A stretch of DNA of 64,000 bases from positions 186,001 to 250,000 of the forward strand of contig DASYYY010000031.1 in assembly GCA_035933635.1 (NCBI GenBank), in the 5' to 3' direction. Below, in pieces: positions 8,256-15,386 of this stretch. A model generated the notes under the pieces. The model ran no database searches and was not told the origin of the DNA. It saw only the letters and a program-made list of their open reading frames with translations. Made by a program: the position numbers and the translations under genes. Every line of letters begins with the position of its first letter. Position 1 is the first letter of the stretch. The DNA comes from JAKIVR01 sp035933635. Its GTDB lineage: Archaea; Thermoplasmatota; Thermoplasmata; Lutacidiplasmatales; UBA184.

Positions 8256-8819
8256 TTACTTCGAAATGGGTACGGGAGCCTCGAAGACCGCCATCTCGTA
8301 CCGCCACCGCGGACGGATCATCCTCGGTTCGAACCCGAGTTCTACGAGCGTCTCTCGCAGTCGGGCCCTTTCGTCGAAGTCGGAATAGACCAGAAGTCCC
8401 CCGGGGCGCAGCACGCGTCGGATCTCGGCCAGGACTCTCGGGCGCTGGACGAAGCTCCCGTGGTGCTCCTCGACGTGGTGGAGCATCATCAACGCGACCA
8501 CGCAGTCGAACGACCCATCGGGGAAGCGAAGGCTCCGGGCGTCGGCGACCTCGAGTTGTACAGCCGATGGAAGCTCGCCCCACCGACGCTGCAGCGATCT
8601 CCGGGCCGATTCCACCTGGATCGGGTCGACGTCGGTGCCCACGTACTGCGTAGGGTGGTAGCGATCGAGGAGCTCGCCGGCCATGGCGCCGGCTCCCGCC
8701 CCGAGCTCGAGAACTCGGGAGGTGGGCCCGAGGTCGAGCACCCCCACACCGGCCCGCAGCAGCGCGCGCGCCCGGGCGCGCGCGCGCAAATTGACCACGG
8801 TCCGACCCAACCGGCTCAT
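8256..8819 (-). CDS. Class I SAM-dependent methyltransferase (UbiE/Methyltransf_11-like)
   Basis: A small 187-residue methyltransferase. SAM motif I is RVLELGAGAGAMA at about 35-47, the acidic post-motif VGTDVDP follows at about 60-66, then DARSLRFPDGSFDCVV and the ALMMLHHVEE stretch typical of Methyltransf_11, and LRPGGLLVYSDF. The substrate is unknown; the motif order fits small-molecule methylation. The ATG at 8819 was preferred to a TTG six codons upstream. The Arg/Ala-rich helix at 12-25 is compositionally extreme because of a local CGCG run. It converges on the thermosome gene. Confidence 0.8.
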   Translation of the reverse strand: MSRLGRTVVNLRARARARALLRAGVGVLDLGPTSRVLELGAGAGAMAGELLDRYHPTQYVGTDVDPIQVESARRSLQRRWGELPSAVQLEVADARSLRFPDGSFDCVVALMMLHHVEEHHGSFVQRPRVLAEIRRVLRPGGLLVYSDFDERARLRETLVELGFEPRMIRPRWRYEMAVFEAPVPISK

Positions 8820-8910
8820 CGGACCTATGGCGGCCAACGGTACCGTCCTCCGCCGGGCGTACCTCTGCGGTGCGAAGAGTTCATCTGCGGGTCACGGTAG
8901 CCGCCCGCCG

Positions 8911-9297
8911 ATGCGAACCAAGGCCGTCGAGGGGGTGCTCCGCGTCGATGTCATGGCGCTCGAGCCCCGGCCCGCTGCCTACCTCGCCTACGACGGGCTG
9001 GGGGGCCTTTCGCAGCGCCCGATCCTGAGGGACCTTGTTGAGGAACTCCAGCGCCAGGGCGCCGACGCGTTCCCCAAGTTCCTGGGCGCGCTGCGGTCCC
9101 ACCATTCCGGCCAGGTCCACGTCTATTTCGCCGACTACGTCAGCTACGGGATCGGCGGGGGCGACGCGACGGCGGAGTTCTTCTTCGGCACATTCCTCCT
9201 GCTCCACCGTCCTGCCCAGGGCGGCACCGGCGAGGAGTTGCTCCTGTTCCGTCCCCAGGGCACCGAACGGCTCGTGCTCGACGGCACCCCGAACTGA
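8911..9297 (+). CDS. Hypothetical protein, about 128 residues
   Basis: No family is recognised. From ATG 8911 the protein has a mixed alpha/beta look, with a LRDLVEELQRQGADAFPKFL helix pair, then a beta-rich second half (GQVHVYFADYVSYGIGG, AEFFFGTFLLLHR, EELLLFRPQGTERLVLDG). No signal peptide or membrane helix is seen. The reading frame stays open upstream for 76 codons, but that part overlaps the divergent methyltransferase and is Ser/Arg/Pro-rich, so the ATG is preferred. It ends 75 bp before lysS, which has its own promoter-like box. Confidence 0.5.
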   Translation: MRTKAVEGVLRVDVMALEPRPAAYLAYDGLGGLSQRPILRDLVEELQRQGADAFPKFLGALRSHHSGQVHVYFADYVSYGIGGGDATAEFFFGTFLLLHRPAQGGTGEELLLFRPQGTERLVLDGTPN

Positions 9298-9337
9298 GCG
9301 CACGGCGCCCCGGCACCGACGCCGCGCCGTCCGAGGT

Positions 9338-9346
9338 CGTTAAGTC
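9338..9346 (+). promoter_or_regulatory. TATA-like box of lysS
   Basis: CGTTAAGTC in an otherwise GC-rich gap, about 31 nt upstream of the lysS ATG (9373). It matches the TTAA-type boxes seen upstream of several other genes here. Confidence 0.4.
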
Positions 9347-9372
9347 GTTGATGACGTCGGCCGGCCGCACGC

Positions 9373-10884
9373 ATGCCCGAGGAGTCGGACGAGCATCGAC
9401 TCGAGCGGGAACGGCGTGAGAAGGTCGACAAGCTCCGTCGCGCGGGCGTCGAACCGTACCCCTGGGAGTTCCCCGCGCGCGTGCCCACCGCGCGCGTCGT
9501 CGAGCAGCTCCAGGCCCAAGGGTCGTCGACGTCCCCGTCCGGCACGCCCATCTCGGTCGCTGGCCGGATCGTGGCGGTCCGCGAACACGGCAAGACCGCA
9601 TTCATCGACCTCGAGGACCTCTCCGGTCGGCTCCAGCTCCTCCTCCGGGCCGACGAGCTCGGCGAGGACCGGTTCCGCTCCACGCTCCAGCTCCTCGACT
9701 CGGGTGACCTGATCGGCGCCCGCGGAGCGCCGATCCTCAGCCGCCGCGGCGAACCGTCGCTCGGCGTCGCGGAGGTCACCCTGCTCGCCAAGGCGCTCCA
9801 CCCGCCGCCCGAGAAATACCACGGATTGACCGACCCCGAGGCGCGGCTGCGGCAGCGGTACGTCGACCTCCTGTCCTCGGCCGAGAGCCGGGCCCGGTTC
9901 CGGGTGCGTTCGCTCCTCGTGCGCGAGCTTCGCTCGTTCTTCGATGGCGCCGAGTTCCTGGAGGTCGAGACGCCGATCCTCGTGCCCGTCGCCAGCGGTG
10001 CCGCCGCGGCGCCGTTCACCACTCGCTCGAACTATCTCGGCCTCGACCTCCAGCTCCGCATCGCCCTCGAGCTCGCGCTCAAACGGCTCCTCGTCGGCGG
10101 GTTCGAGCGGGTCTACGAGATCGGCCACATCTTCCGCAACGAGGACCTCGATTCGACCCACTCGCCGGAGTTCACGATGCTCGAGGCGTACTGGGCCTAC
10201 GCCGACTACACCGAGATGCAGACGCTCATCGAGCGCCTCTACGCGCGCCTCGCCGAACGCGTCGCCGAGTGGCTACCCGACCTGCCCGCGGCCCGCGAAG
10301 CCCCGGCGCTGTTCCGACCCCCATTCGACCGCGTGGACTTCGTCCAAGCGCTCGAGCAGCGGAGCGGGATCGCGAACGTCCTCGACCTTCCTCGCGAGGA
10401 GCTGCGGCGTCGCGCGCGCGCGGCCGGTGCGACCGTCCCGGACGACTCCTCGACCGGAGTCTTCCTCGACAAGCTGTTCGACCACTACGTGCTCCCCCAC
10501 CTCGCGCGCCCGACGTTCGTCCTCGACCACCCCGTGGCGACCACGCCGCTCGCCAAGCGCCACCGGACCAAGCCCGGGCGCGTCGAGCGGTTCGAGCTGT
10601 TCGCGCGCGGCTACGAACTCGGCAATGCCTACACCGAGCTCAACGACCCCGTCGAGCAGGAGGCCCGCTTCCGCGAGCAGCTCAGCCAGCGGGGGGAAGA
10701 GCGGTACGAGTACGACGCCGACTTCGTCGAGGCGATGCGGTACGGCATGCCGCCGATGACGGGCGTCGGCATCGGGGTCGATCGGGCGATGATGGCGCTG
10801 CTCGGCTCGCCGTCGATCAAGGACGTGATCCTGTTCCTACCGGTGCGGCCCCGAACCGCCGACGCGGGCCGGGCGGCCCGCTAG
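9373..10884 (+). CDS. lysS: Lysyl-tRNA synthetase, class II
   Basis: A 503-residue class II LysRS, which charges tRNA-Lys. The N-terminal OB anticodon-binding domain (about 60-150) contains ISVAGRIVAVREHGKTAFI. The catalytic core shows motif 2 (YEIGHIFRNEDLDSTHSPEF) with the adjacent TMLEAYWAYAD, and motif 3 near the C-terminus (GVGIGVDRAMMALLG). Length and motifs are those of bacterial/eukaryotic LysRS. Many euryarchaea instead use an unrelated class I LysRS, so a bacterial origin is possible. Its TAG stop shares a CTAG with the stop of the convergent surface-protein gene. Confidence 0.93.
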   Translation: MPEESDEHRLERERREKVDKLRRAGVEPYPWEFPARVPTARVVEQLQAQGSSTSPSGTPISVAGRIVAVREHGKTAFIDLEDLSGRLQLLLRADELGEDRFRSTLQLLDSGDLIGARGAPILSRRGEPSLGVAEVTLLAKALHPPPEKYHGLTDPEARLRQRYVDLLSSAESRARFRVRSLLVRELRSFFDGAEFLEVETPILVPVASGAAAAPFTTRSNYLGLDLQLRIALELALKRLLVGGFERVYEIGHIFRNEDLDSTHSPEFTMLEAYWAYADYTEMQTLIERLYARLAERVAEWLPDLPAAREAPALFRPPFDRVDFVQALEQRSGIANVLDLPREELRRRARAAGATVPDDSSTGVFLDKLFDHYVLPHLARPTFVLDHPVATTPLAKRHRTKPGRVERFELFARGYELGNAYTELNDPVEQEARFREQLSQRGEERYEYDADFVEAMRYGMPPMTGVGIGVDRAMMALLGSPSIKDVILFLPVRPRTADAGRAAR

Positions 10885-12026
10885 AGTTCTTCGCGCGCCC
10901 GCCGCTCGGACCGGCGGAACCAGACGACCCCGCCGATCGCGGCCACGGTGAAGACCGCCGCCGCCGTGGCATACGCCGGACCGTTCGAGGCGAGGATCGG
11001 GGCGAGCACTGGCGGAAGCGGGGTGGAGAGCACGAAACGCGCCGCGGTCGTGACGTTCCCGGCCCCGTCGGCGGGTGCGGCGAGCGTGAGCCGGGTCGTC
11101 GAGGCGTTGACGTAGTAGGTGCCCACCGTCACCGGTCGGGGCGACGTGGTGCTCGTGTTCGACTGCGAGCCCCAGGAGAACTCGGCGGTCAGGCCCGCTG
11201 CGGTCGAGCCGGCGACGCTCCCCACACCGGAGGCGTTCCAGAGGATTCCGCCGGGGCTGAGCACGGTCCCGTTGCACCCTTGGGTCGCCGACCCATTGAT
11301 CGCCGGGGCGCTGGTGCAGGCGCTGAATCGCGTGGCGTTGAGGACGACGAAACGAAGCTCGACACCGAGCAGATCGTGGTCGGATACCCACGGCCAGTGT
11401 ACGATGCTCCAGCTGAGGCCGACCCCCTCGGAATCACCGACCCCGTGGAGGAGCGAGTAGTTCACCCGGAGCGAGGCCCCGCCGACGAGTGGAGCGAACG
11501 GGGAGGAGATGTTCTGTAACGTAGAAGGGGTCCACAGCGGCTCGTTGACGCGGGCGACCTTGAACGAGCCGTTGAGCGAAAGCCCGAAGGAGTTTTGGCC
11601 GGACGTGGCGCTCGTCCGGTTGAACGGCGTCGTGGACGTCAGGCTCGCCACCTGGACGACCGTGGGGTGGGTGGAGTTCCCCGGCTGCAGCTCGAGCACA
11701 TGCTCGACATAGAGCGCGGCCCCGATCGAAGAGTTCGCGTCCTGGAAGAGCTCGACGCCGGGGAGCGGGGAAGGGAAGACGATGTTGAGCCGCCCGCTGT
11801 CGTACTCACTGAAGACCGGGCTCGGGACGGTCGACGGCGGGGAGCCCGCGGCGGCGAGAGCGCTGGCCACCAGGAGCAGTGCGGGAGCGAAGACTGCCGC
11901 CAGCCGTGCGGCTCGGCGGCGACGGATGCCGGTCCCCGGCGTGCGCACGGCGAACCCCCTCCCCGGACTCCTCAGCCGGGGATTGGCCGCATAAGGGTTG
12001 TCGAACAGCCGTTGAACCCCCCTCAT
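10881..12026 (-). CDS. Membrane-anchored surface protein, last gene of a regulator operon
   Basis: This 381-residue protein has no recognised domain. A basic N-terminus with a hydrophobic helix at about 38-60 (AAVFAPALLLVASALAAAG) acts as signal or anchor. The extracellular part is beta-rich and full of N-glycosylation sequons (NST, NRT, NGS, NIS, NYS, NAT). A second helix near the C-terminus (AYATAAAVFTVAAIGGVVWF) is followed by a short basic tail with cytosolic character. The ATG overlaps the stop of the upstream winged-helix gene as ATGA, which fixes the start and shows coupling. It could be the sensor or target of that regulator; this is inference. Confidence 0.7.
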   Translation of the reverse strand: MRGVQRLFDNPYAANPRLRSPGRGFAVRTPGTGIRRRRAARLAAVFAPALLLVASALAAAGSPPSTVPSPVFSEYDSGRLNIVFPSPLPGVELFQDANSSIGAALYVEHVLELQPGNSTHPTVVQVASLTSTTPFNRTSATSGQNSFGLSLNGSFKVARVNEPLWTPSTLQNISSPFAPLVGGASLRVNYSLLHGVGDSEGVGLSWSIVHWPWVSDHDLLGVELRFVVLNATRFSACTSAPAINGSATQGCNGTVLSPGGILWNASGVGSVAGSTAAGLTAEFSWGSQSNTSTTSPRPVTVGTYYVNASTTRLTLAAPADGAGNVTTAARFVLSTPLPPVLAPILASNGPAYATAAAVFTVAAIGGVVWFRRSERRAREEL

Positions 12027-12568
12027 GGGTGCAATTCCCCCCAGAAGCGAAGGAACCGGTCCAGTGAGGTTTCCGGAAGGGGTGGGTACCTCAGGAGGAT
12101 CTCGTGTACGCGGACCGGTTCGGAGAGCCGGATCGTCCGATGGGACCCCTGCCCTTCGCGCCGGATGACCCCGGCCGTCTCGAGCCGCTTGAGAAAATAC
12201 GAGAGGTTCGAGCCGGTCGTGGAGATCGCGGTCCCGAGCTGCTGAGGGTTGGACGGGCCCTCGAGATACAACTGCAGGAGTATGGCGCGGGGCACCTCCT
12301 GCCGGAGCAGTGCCAGGAGCAGCTTCTCCTCCTCCGCGATCGGGGTGCCGAATCCGGGCGGCGTCTCTGGAAAGCAGCATTTGTACCCGCCCTGAAACCG
12401 CACCGCGATCAGCCCCTTGCGGCCGAGCTGGTAGAGGTGGTAGTCGAGCGTCCCGATGGGGATCGACAGGCGCCGGCGGATCTCGCGGAGGTGGACGCCG
12501 GGGTAGCGCTGGACGAACGTCAGGAGCGCCTCGGCCCACGTACCGCTCCGTACCGTCGGCGCGGCCAT
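12023..12568 (-). CDS. Winged-helix transcription regulator with two HTH domains
   Basis: This 181-residue protein appears to hold two winged-helix domains. The first, at about 12-60, contains the RYPGVHLREIRRRLSIPIGT helix-turn-helix followed by a wing. The second, at about 85-150, contains the SNPQQLGTAISTTGSNLSYF recognition region and a GVIRREGQG wing. Tandem wHTH proteins of this type are common archaeal regulators. It lies between a small three-helix membrane protein (8 bp upstream) and a surface protein (ATGA overlap). That layout suggests a membrane-linked regulatory unit; no target is known. Confidence 0.75.
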   Translation of the reverse strand: MAAPTVRSGTWAEALLTFVQRYPGVHLREIRRRLSIPIGTLDYHLYQLGRKGLIAVRFQGGYKCCFPETPPGFGTPIAEEEKLLLALLRQEVPRAILLQLYLEGPSNPQQLGTAISTTGSNLSYFLKRLETAGVIRREGQGSHRTIRLSEPVRVHEILLRYPPLPETSLDRFLRFWGELHP

Positions 12569-12576
12569 GGCGACCT

Positions 12577-12852
12577 TCAGCGGACGATCGTCGCGAGGAA
12601 CAACACGACGAGCACGGCGGCCTCGAACAACGCCGAGACGAACAGCAGCAAGCCGAGGTCGGCGCCCCCCGCGAACAGGCTCACGCCGATGAAGAGCCCT
12701 TGGACGGCGATGAGGAGGAACCCCGCCGAGACGAGCATCATCCGCGGGGAGGGCACCCGCCGCGTGGCGAGGATGGCGACCCCGGCGAGCACCAGCCCGA
12801 AGACCGCGACCCCGGCGAAGGCGACGTTGGTCAGCGTCCCGAGGTCGACCAT
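12577..12852 (-). CDS. Small three-helix membrane protein
   Basis: The 91-residue protein is almost entirely hydrophobic, with three helices at about 7-29, 38-59 and 66-88, a basic RRVPSPR turn after the first, and a short R-ending tail. It resembles the small membrane proteins (DUF7521-like) that accompany winged-helix regulators in haloarchaea, but homology was not tested. It starts the operon, 8 bp before the regulator, and is divergent from the ABC ATPase gene at 12930. A partner role in signalling to the regulator is a reasonable guess. Confidence 0.6.
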   Translation of the reverse strand: MVDLGTLTNVAFAGVAVFGLVLAGVAILATRRVPSPRMMLVSAGFLLIAVQGLFIGVSLFAGGADLGLLLFVSALFEAAVLVVLFLATIVR

Positions 12853-12929
12853 CGCGCTCCCAAGAACTTCAGGTCGAGAGGGGGCTTATAGGCCGCACGT
12901 TGAATTCGTAGCCAGGGGGCGGCCGCCGG

Positions 12930-13715
12930 ATGGAGCATGCGTCCCCACCCCTGACGGTCGACACGCTCACCGTCCGGTACGGCGCCTTCACCGCCGTCGA
13001 CCGACTCTCGCTGACGGTACGCCCCGGAGAGATCTATGGGTTGCTGGGCGCCAACGGCGCCGGCAAGTCGAGCACCATCCGCACCGTGGTGGGGTTGCAG
13101 CCGCTCACGAGCGGGGCGGTCCGCATCTTCGGGATCGACCCGTCGGTCGACCCCGTCCGGACGAAGGCGAGCATCGGGTACGTGCCCGAGACGACGCTGC
13201 TGTTCGACGCACTGAGCCCCAAGGAATTCCTCGAGTTCGTCGCCAGCGTGCGGCGCCTCGCCCCGGAGATCGCGAGCGAGCGGGCCGAGCGGTACGCCCG
13301 TGGGCTCGGGATCGAGACCGAGTTCGGCCAACCGCTCGCGACGTTGTCCGGCGGCACCCGCCAAAAAGTGCTCGTCATCGCGGCGCTCCTCCACCAGCCA
13401 CCGCTGTTGATCCTCGATGAGCCGCTGAACAATCTCGACCCACGCACGGTGCGGATCATGAAGGAGCTCCTCGCCGACTACGTCCGTACCGGGAATCGGG
13501 GCGTCCTGTTCTCGACCCATACCATGGAGGTCGCCCAGCAGCTCTGTCACCGCGTAGGCATCCTCGACCACGGCCAGCTCCGAGGGGAGGGCAGCTTGGC
13601 CGAACTGCGGCGGACCGACGCTCGGGGGGAGGCCACCTTGGAGGAGATCTATCTGCGGCTGACCGACGCCGAGGGCGCGGTCCACGCCGCCGTACGCGAG
13701 CTCACCGGAGGGTAG
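12930..13715 (+). CDS. ABC transporter ATP-binding protein
   Basis: This 261-residue ATPase has Walker A GANGAGKSS at about 38-46, a Q-loop-equivalent region near IGYVPET, signature LSGGTRQKV at about 140-148, Walker B LLILDEP (about 160-166), a D-loop (NNLD) and the H-loop STHTMEV. The signature is LSGGT rather than LSGGQ. A C-terminal regulatory extension follows. The permease gene starts 3 bp after the stop, so this is a two-component ABC system, probably an exporter or a membrane-enzyme type transporter. The substrate is unknown. Confidence 0.92.
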   Translation: MEHASPPLTVDTLTVRYGAFTAVDRLSLTVRPGEIYGLLGANGAGKSSTIRTVVGLQPLTSGAVRIFGIDPSVDPVRTKASIGYVPETTLLFDALSPKEFLEFVASVRRLAPEIASERAERYARGLGIETEFGQPLATLSGGTRQKVLVIAALLHQPPLLILDEPLNNLDPRTVRIMKELLADYVRTGNRGVLFSTHTMEVAQQLCHRVGILDHGQLRGEGSLAELRRTDARGEATLEEIYLRLTDAEGAVHAAVRELTGG

Positions 13716-13718
13716 TCC

Positions 13719-15386
13719 GTGGGCTGGGGCGACGCGCACCGGCTCGCGGAGGTGGCCTACCGCGAACTCGGATTCCAGGCGATCTACGCGCCCCGCCAGG
13801 GCAACCTCCTTCCGCCGAAGGAATCGAAGGACCTCGTCCCGACCGCTTCCCGGCGCGTGCTCCAGAGCAAGATCCTCGTCGCCGCGCTCCTCGCGGTCAT
13901 GGCCCTCGGCGCAGGGGCCGCCCTCGGCCCGAACGTCCAGCAGTTCCTCGGGCCGAGCGCGCCCCCGGGGATCTACCAGGCCGCGGTCGTCGGCGGAGTC
14001 CTGCTCCTGCAGCTCAGTCTCCTGTGGACGACCGGGCTCCAGATCCTGCCCGTGTTCCTACGGAGCCGACTGCTACCGGTGCTGGAGCTGTTGCCGGTTC
14101 CACCGCAGGACCTCGACCGGGCGGCGCTGCTGCTGTTTCTGCGGCTGTTCGACCTCCCGGTGCTCGCGATCCTCGTGGTCACCCCGATCGCCATCGGTGC
14201 CGCGCTCGGAAGTCCGCTCGCCGGCCTGGCCGTCGTTCCCGGTGCCCTCGCGGCGGTACTCCTCGCGCTGGGCCTCGCCCTCGCGACCGGTGAGTTCTTC
14301 GTCCGTCGGGTCGAGGGCTCGCCGACCAGTACCGCGGCGACCGTGCTCCGGTGGGCGTTCCTGGTGCTGTGGGCGATCCCGGCCTTCGCGATCTACGCGT
14401 TCATCAGCTTCAGTCCGGAGATGCTGCGGTCGCTGACGAGCCTGGCCGCTAACGACAGCGGCGGGTTGACCGTCGTGCTCGCCATCTTCCCCTTTCCCTA
14501 CGCGTTCCTGCCCGTCCTCGCCGCGCGGGGATTGTCCGGCGCCGGCCTCGGTCTCGGCTGGAGCGGCGTCGCCGTCGTGCTCCTCGCGGCGGCGGCCTAC
14601 GCCGCGCCGCTCGGCGCGCTGGGGCGTTGGCTCTGGCACGCCCCCCACCGACTCGCCCTCGCCCTCCCCGAGCATCGAACGGTCGGCCACGGTGCACCGG
14701 TGCGGATCCGAACCCGGATCCCCGCGCTGGCGCTGGCGCTCAAGGACCTCCGGGTCGCCTCGCGTTCCCCCGGCTACGCGTTCATCGTCCTGCTGCCGCT
14801 GCTGGACGCGGCGGTCATCGGGCTGTCGACGTTCGTCGGCACGCCGACGGCGGCGAGCGTGTTCAGTTTCGGGGCCGCGGCGGTGTCGACGGCGGCGCTC
14901 CTCGCAACCTTCTTCGGGCCTGCCTTCTTCGCGACCGAGGTCATGGGCTACTCGTACGCGCGGACGCTCCCGCTATCCAACCGCTCGCTGCTCGCGGGGA
15001 AGGTCGGGCTCGTGGTCCTTGTCTACGCCCTCGCCGCGGCGATCGTGCTCGGGTTCACCCTCACGAGGGTCTTCGCCCCCTGGGTGTTCCTCGCCTTCGT
15101 CCTCGCGGAGGCCCCGGCCCTTTTGGCCGCGGCCCTGCTCGAGTTCGGCGTGCTCTTCCGGGTCTCCGCCAAGCGGGGCCTGGCGATCACCAACCTCTAC
15201 ACGGGCGCGTGGTGGGCGACGATCGTGGTCATCCCCGGATTGGTCGTGGCGGCGGCACCGCTCGTGACCTTCGGGGTCCTCGGAGGCGGGCTGGGGGCGC
15301 TCGGCATCATGGGGGCGGTCGCCCTCCTCGAGCTCGCCCTCGTCGGACCGATCGCGCTCCGTTGGACCGGGACCCGCTCGCCATGA
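13719..15386 (+). CDS. ABC transporter permease, large polytopic
   Basis: A 555-residue membrane protein with about 12 hydrophobic segments, in two halves separated by a short basic cytosolic loop (RIRTRIPALALALKDLRVAS), which resembles an interface with the ATPase. The start is GTG at 13719, 3 bp after the ATPase stop. The N-terminal 45 residues are cytosolic. The TGA stop overlaps the valS ATG (ATGA), so this transporter and valS are translationally coupled, an odd partnership that probably reflects compact packing. It looks like an ABC-2-like exporter; the substrate cannot be inferred. Confidence 0.8.
   Translation: MGWGDAHRLAEVAYRELGFQAIYAPRQGNLLPPKESKDLVPTASRRVLQSKILVAALLAVMALGAGAALGPNVQQFLGPSAPPGIYQAAVVGGVLLLQLSLLWTTGLQILPVFLRSRLLPVLELLPVPPQDLDRAALLLFLRLFDLPVLAILVVTPIAIGAALGSPLAGLAVVPGALAAVLLALGLALATGEFFVRRVEGSPTSTAATVLRWAFLVLWAIPAFAIYAFISFSPEMLRSLTSLAANDSGGLTVVLAIFPFPYAFLPVLAARGLSGAGLGLGWSGVAVVLLAAAAYAAPLGALGRWLWHAPHRLALALPEHRTVGHGAPVRIRTRIPALALALKDLRVASRSPGYAFIVLLPLLDAAVIGLSTFVGTPTAASVFSFGAAAVSTAALLATFFGPAFFATEVMGYSYARTLPLSNRSLLAGKVGLVVLVYALAAAIVLGFTLTRVFAPWVFLAFVLAEAPALLAAALLEFGVLFRVSAKRGLAITNLYTGAWWATIVVIPGLVVAAAPLVTFGVLGGGLGALGIMGAVALLELALVGPIALRWTGTRSP

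Noticed and set aside
14627..15382. Upstream extension of the valS frame by 252 codons
   Set aside because: It overlaps the ABC permease and has no similarity; ValRS starts at the ATG at 15383.
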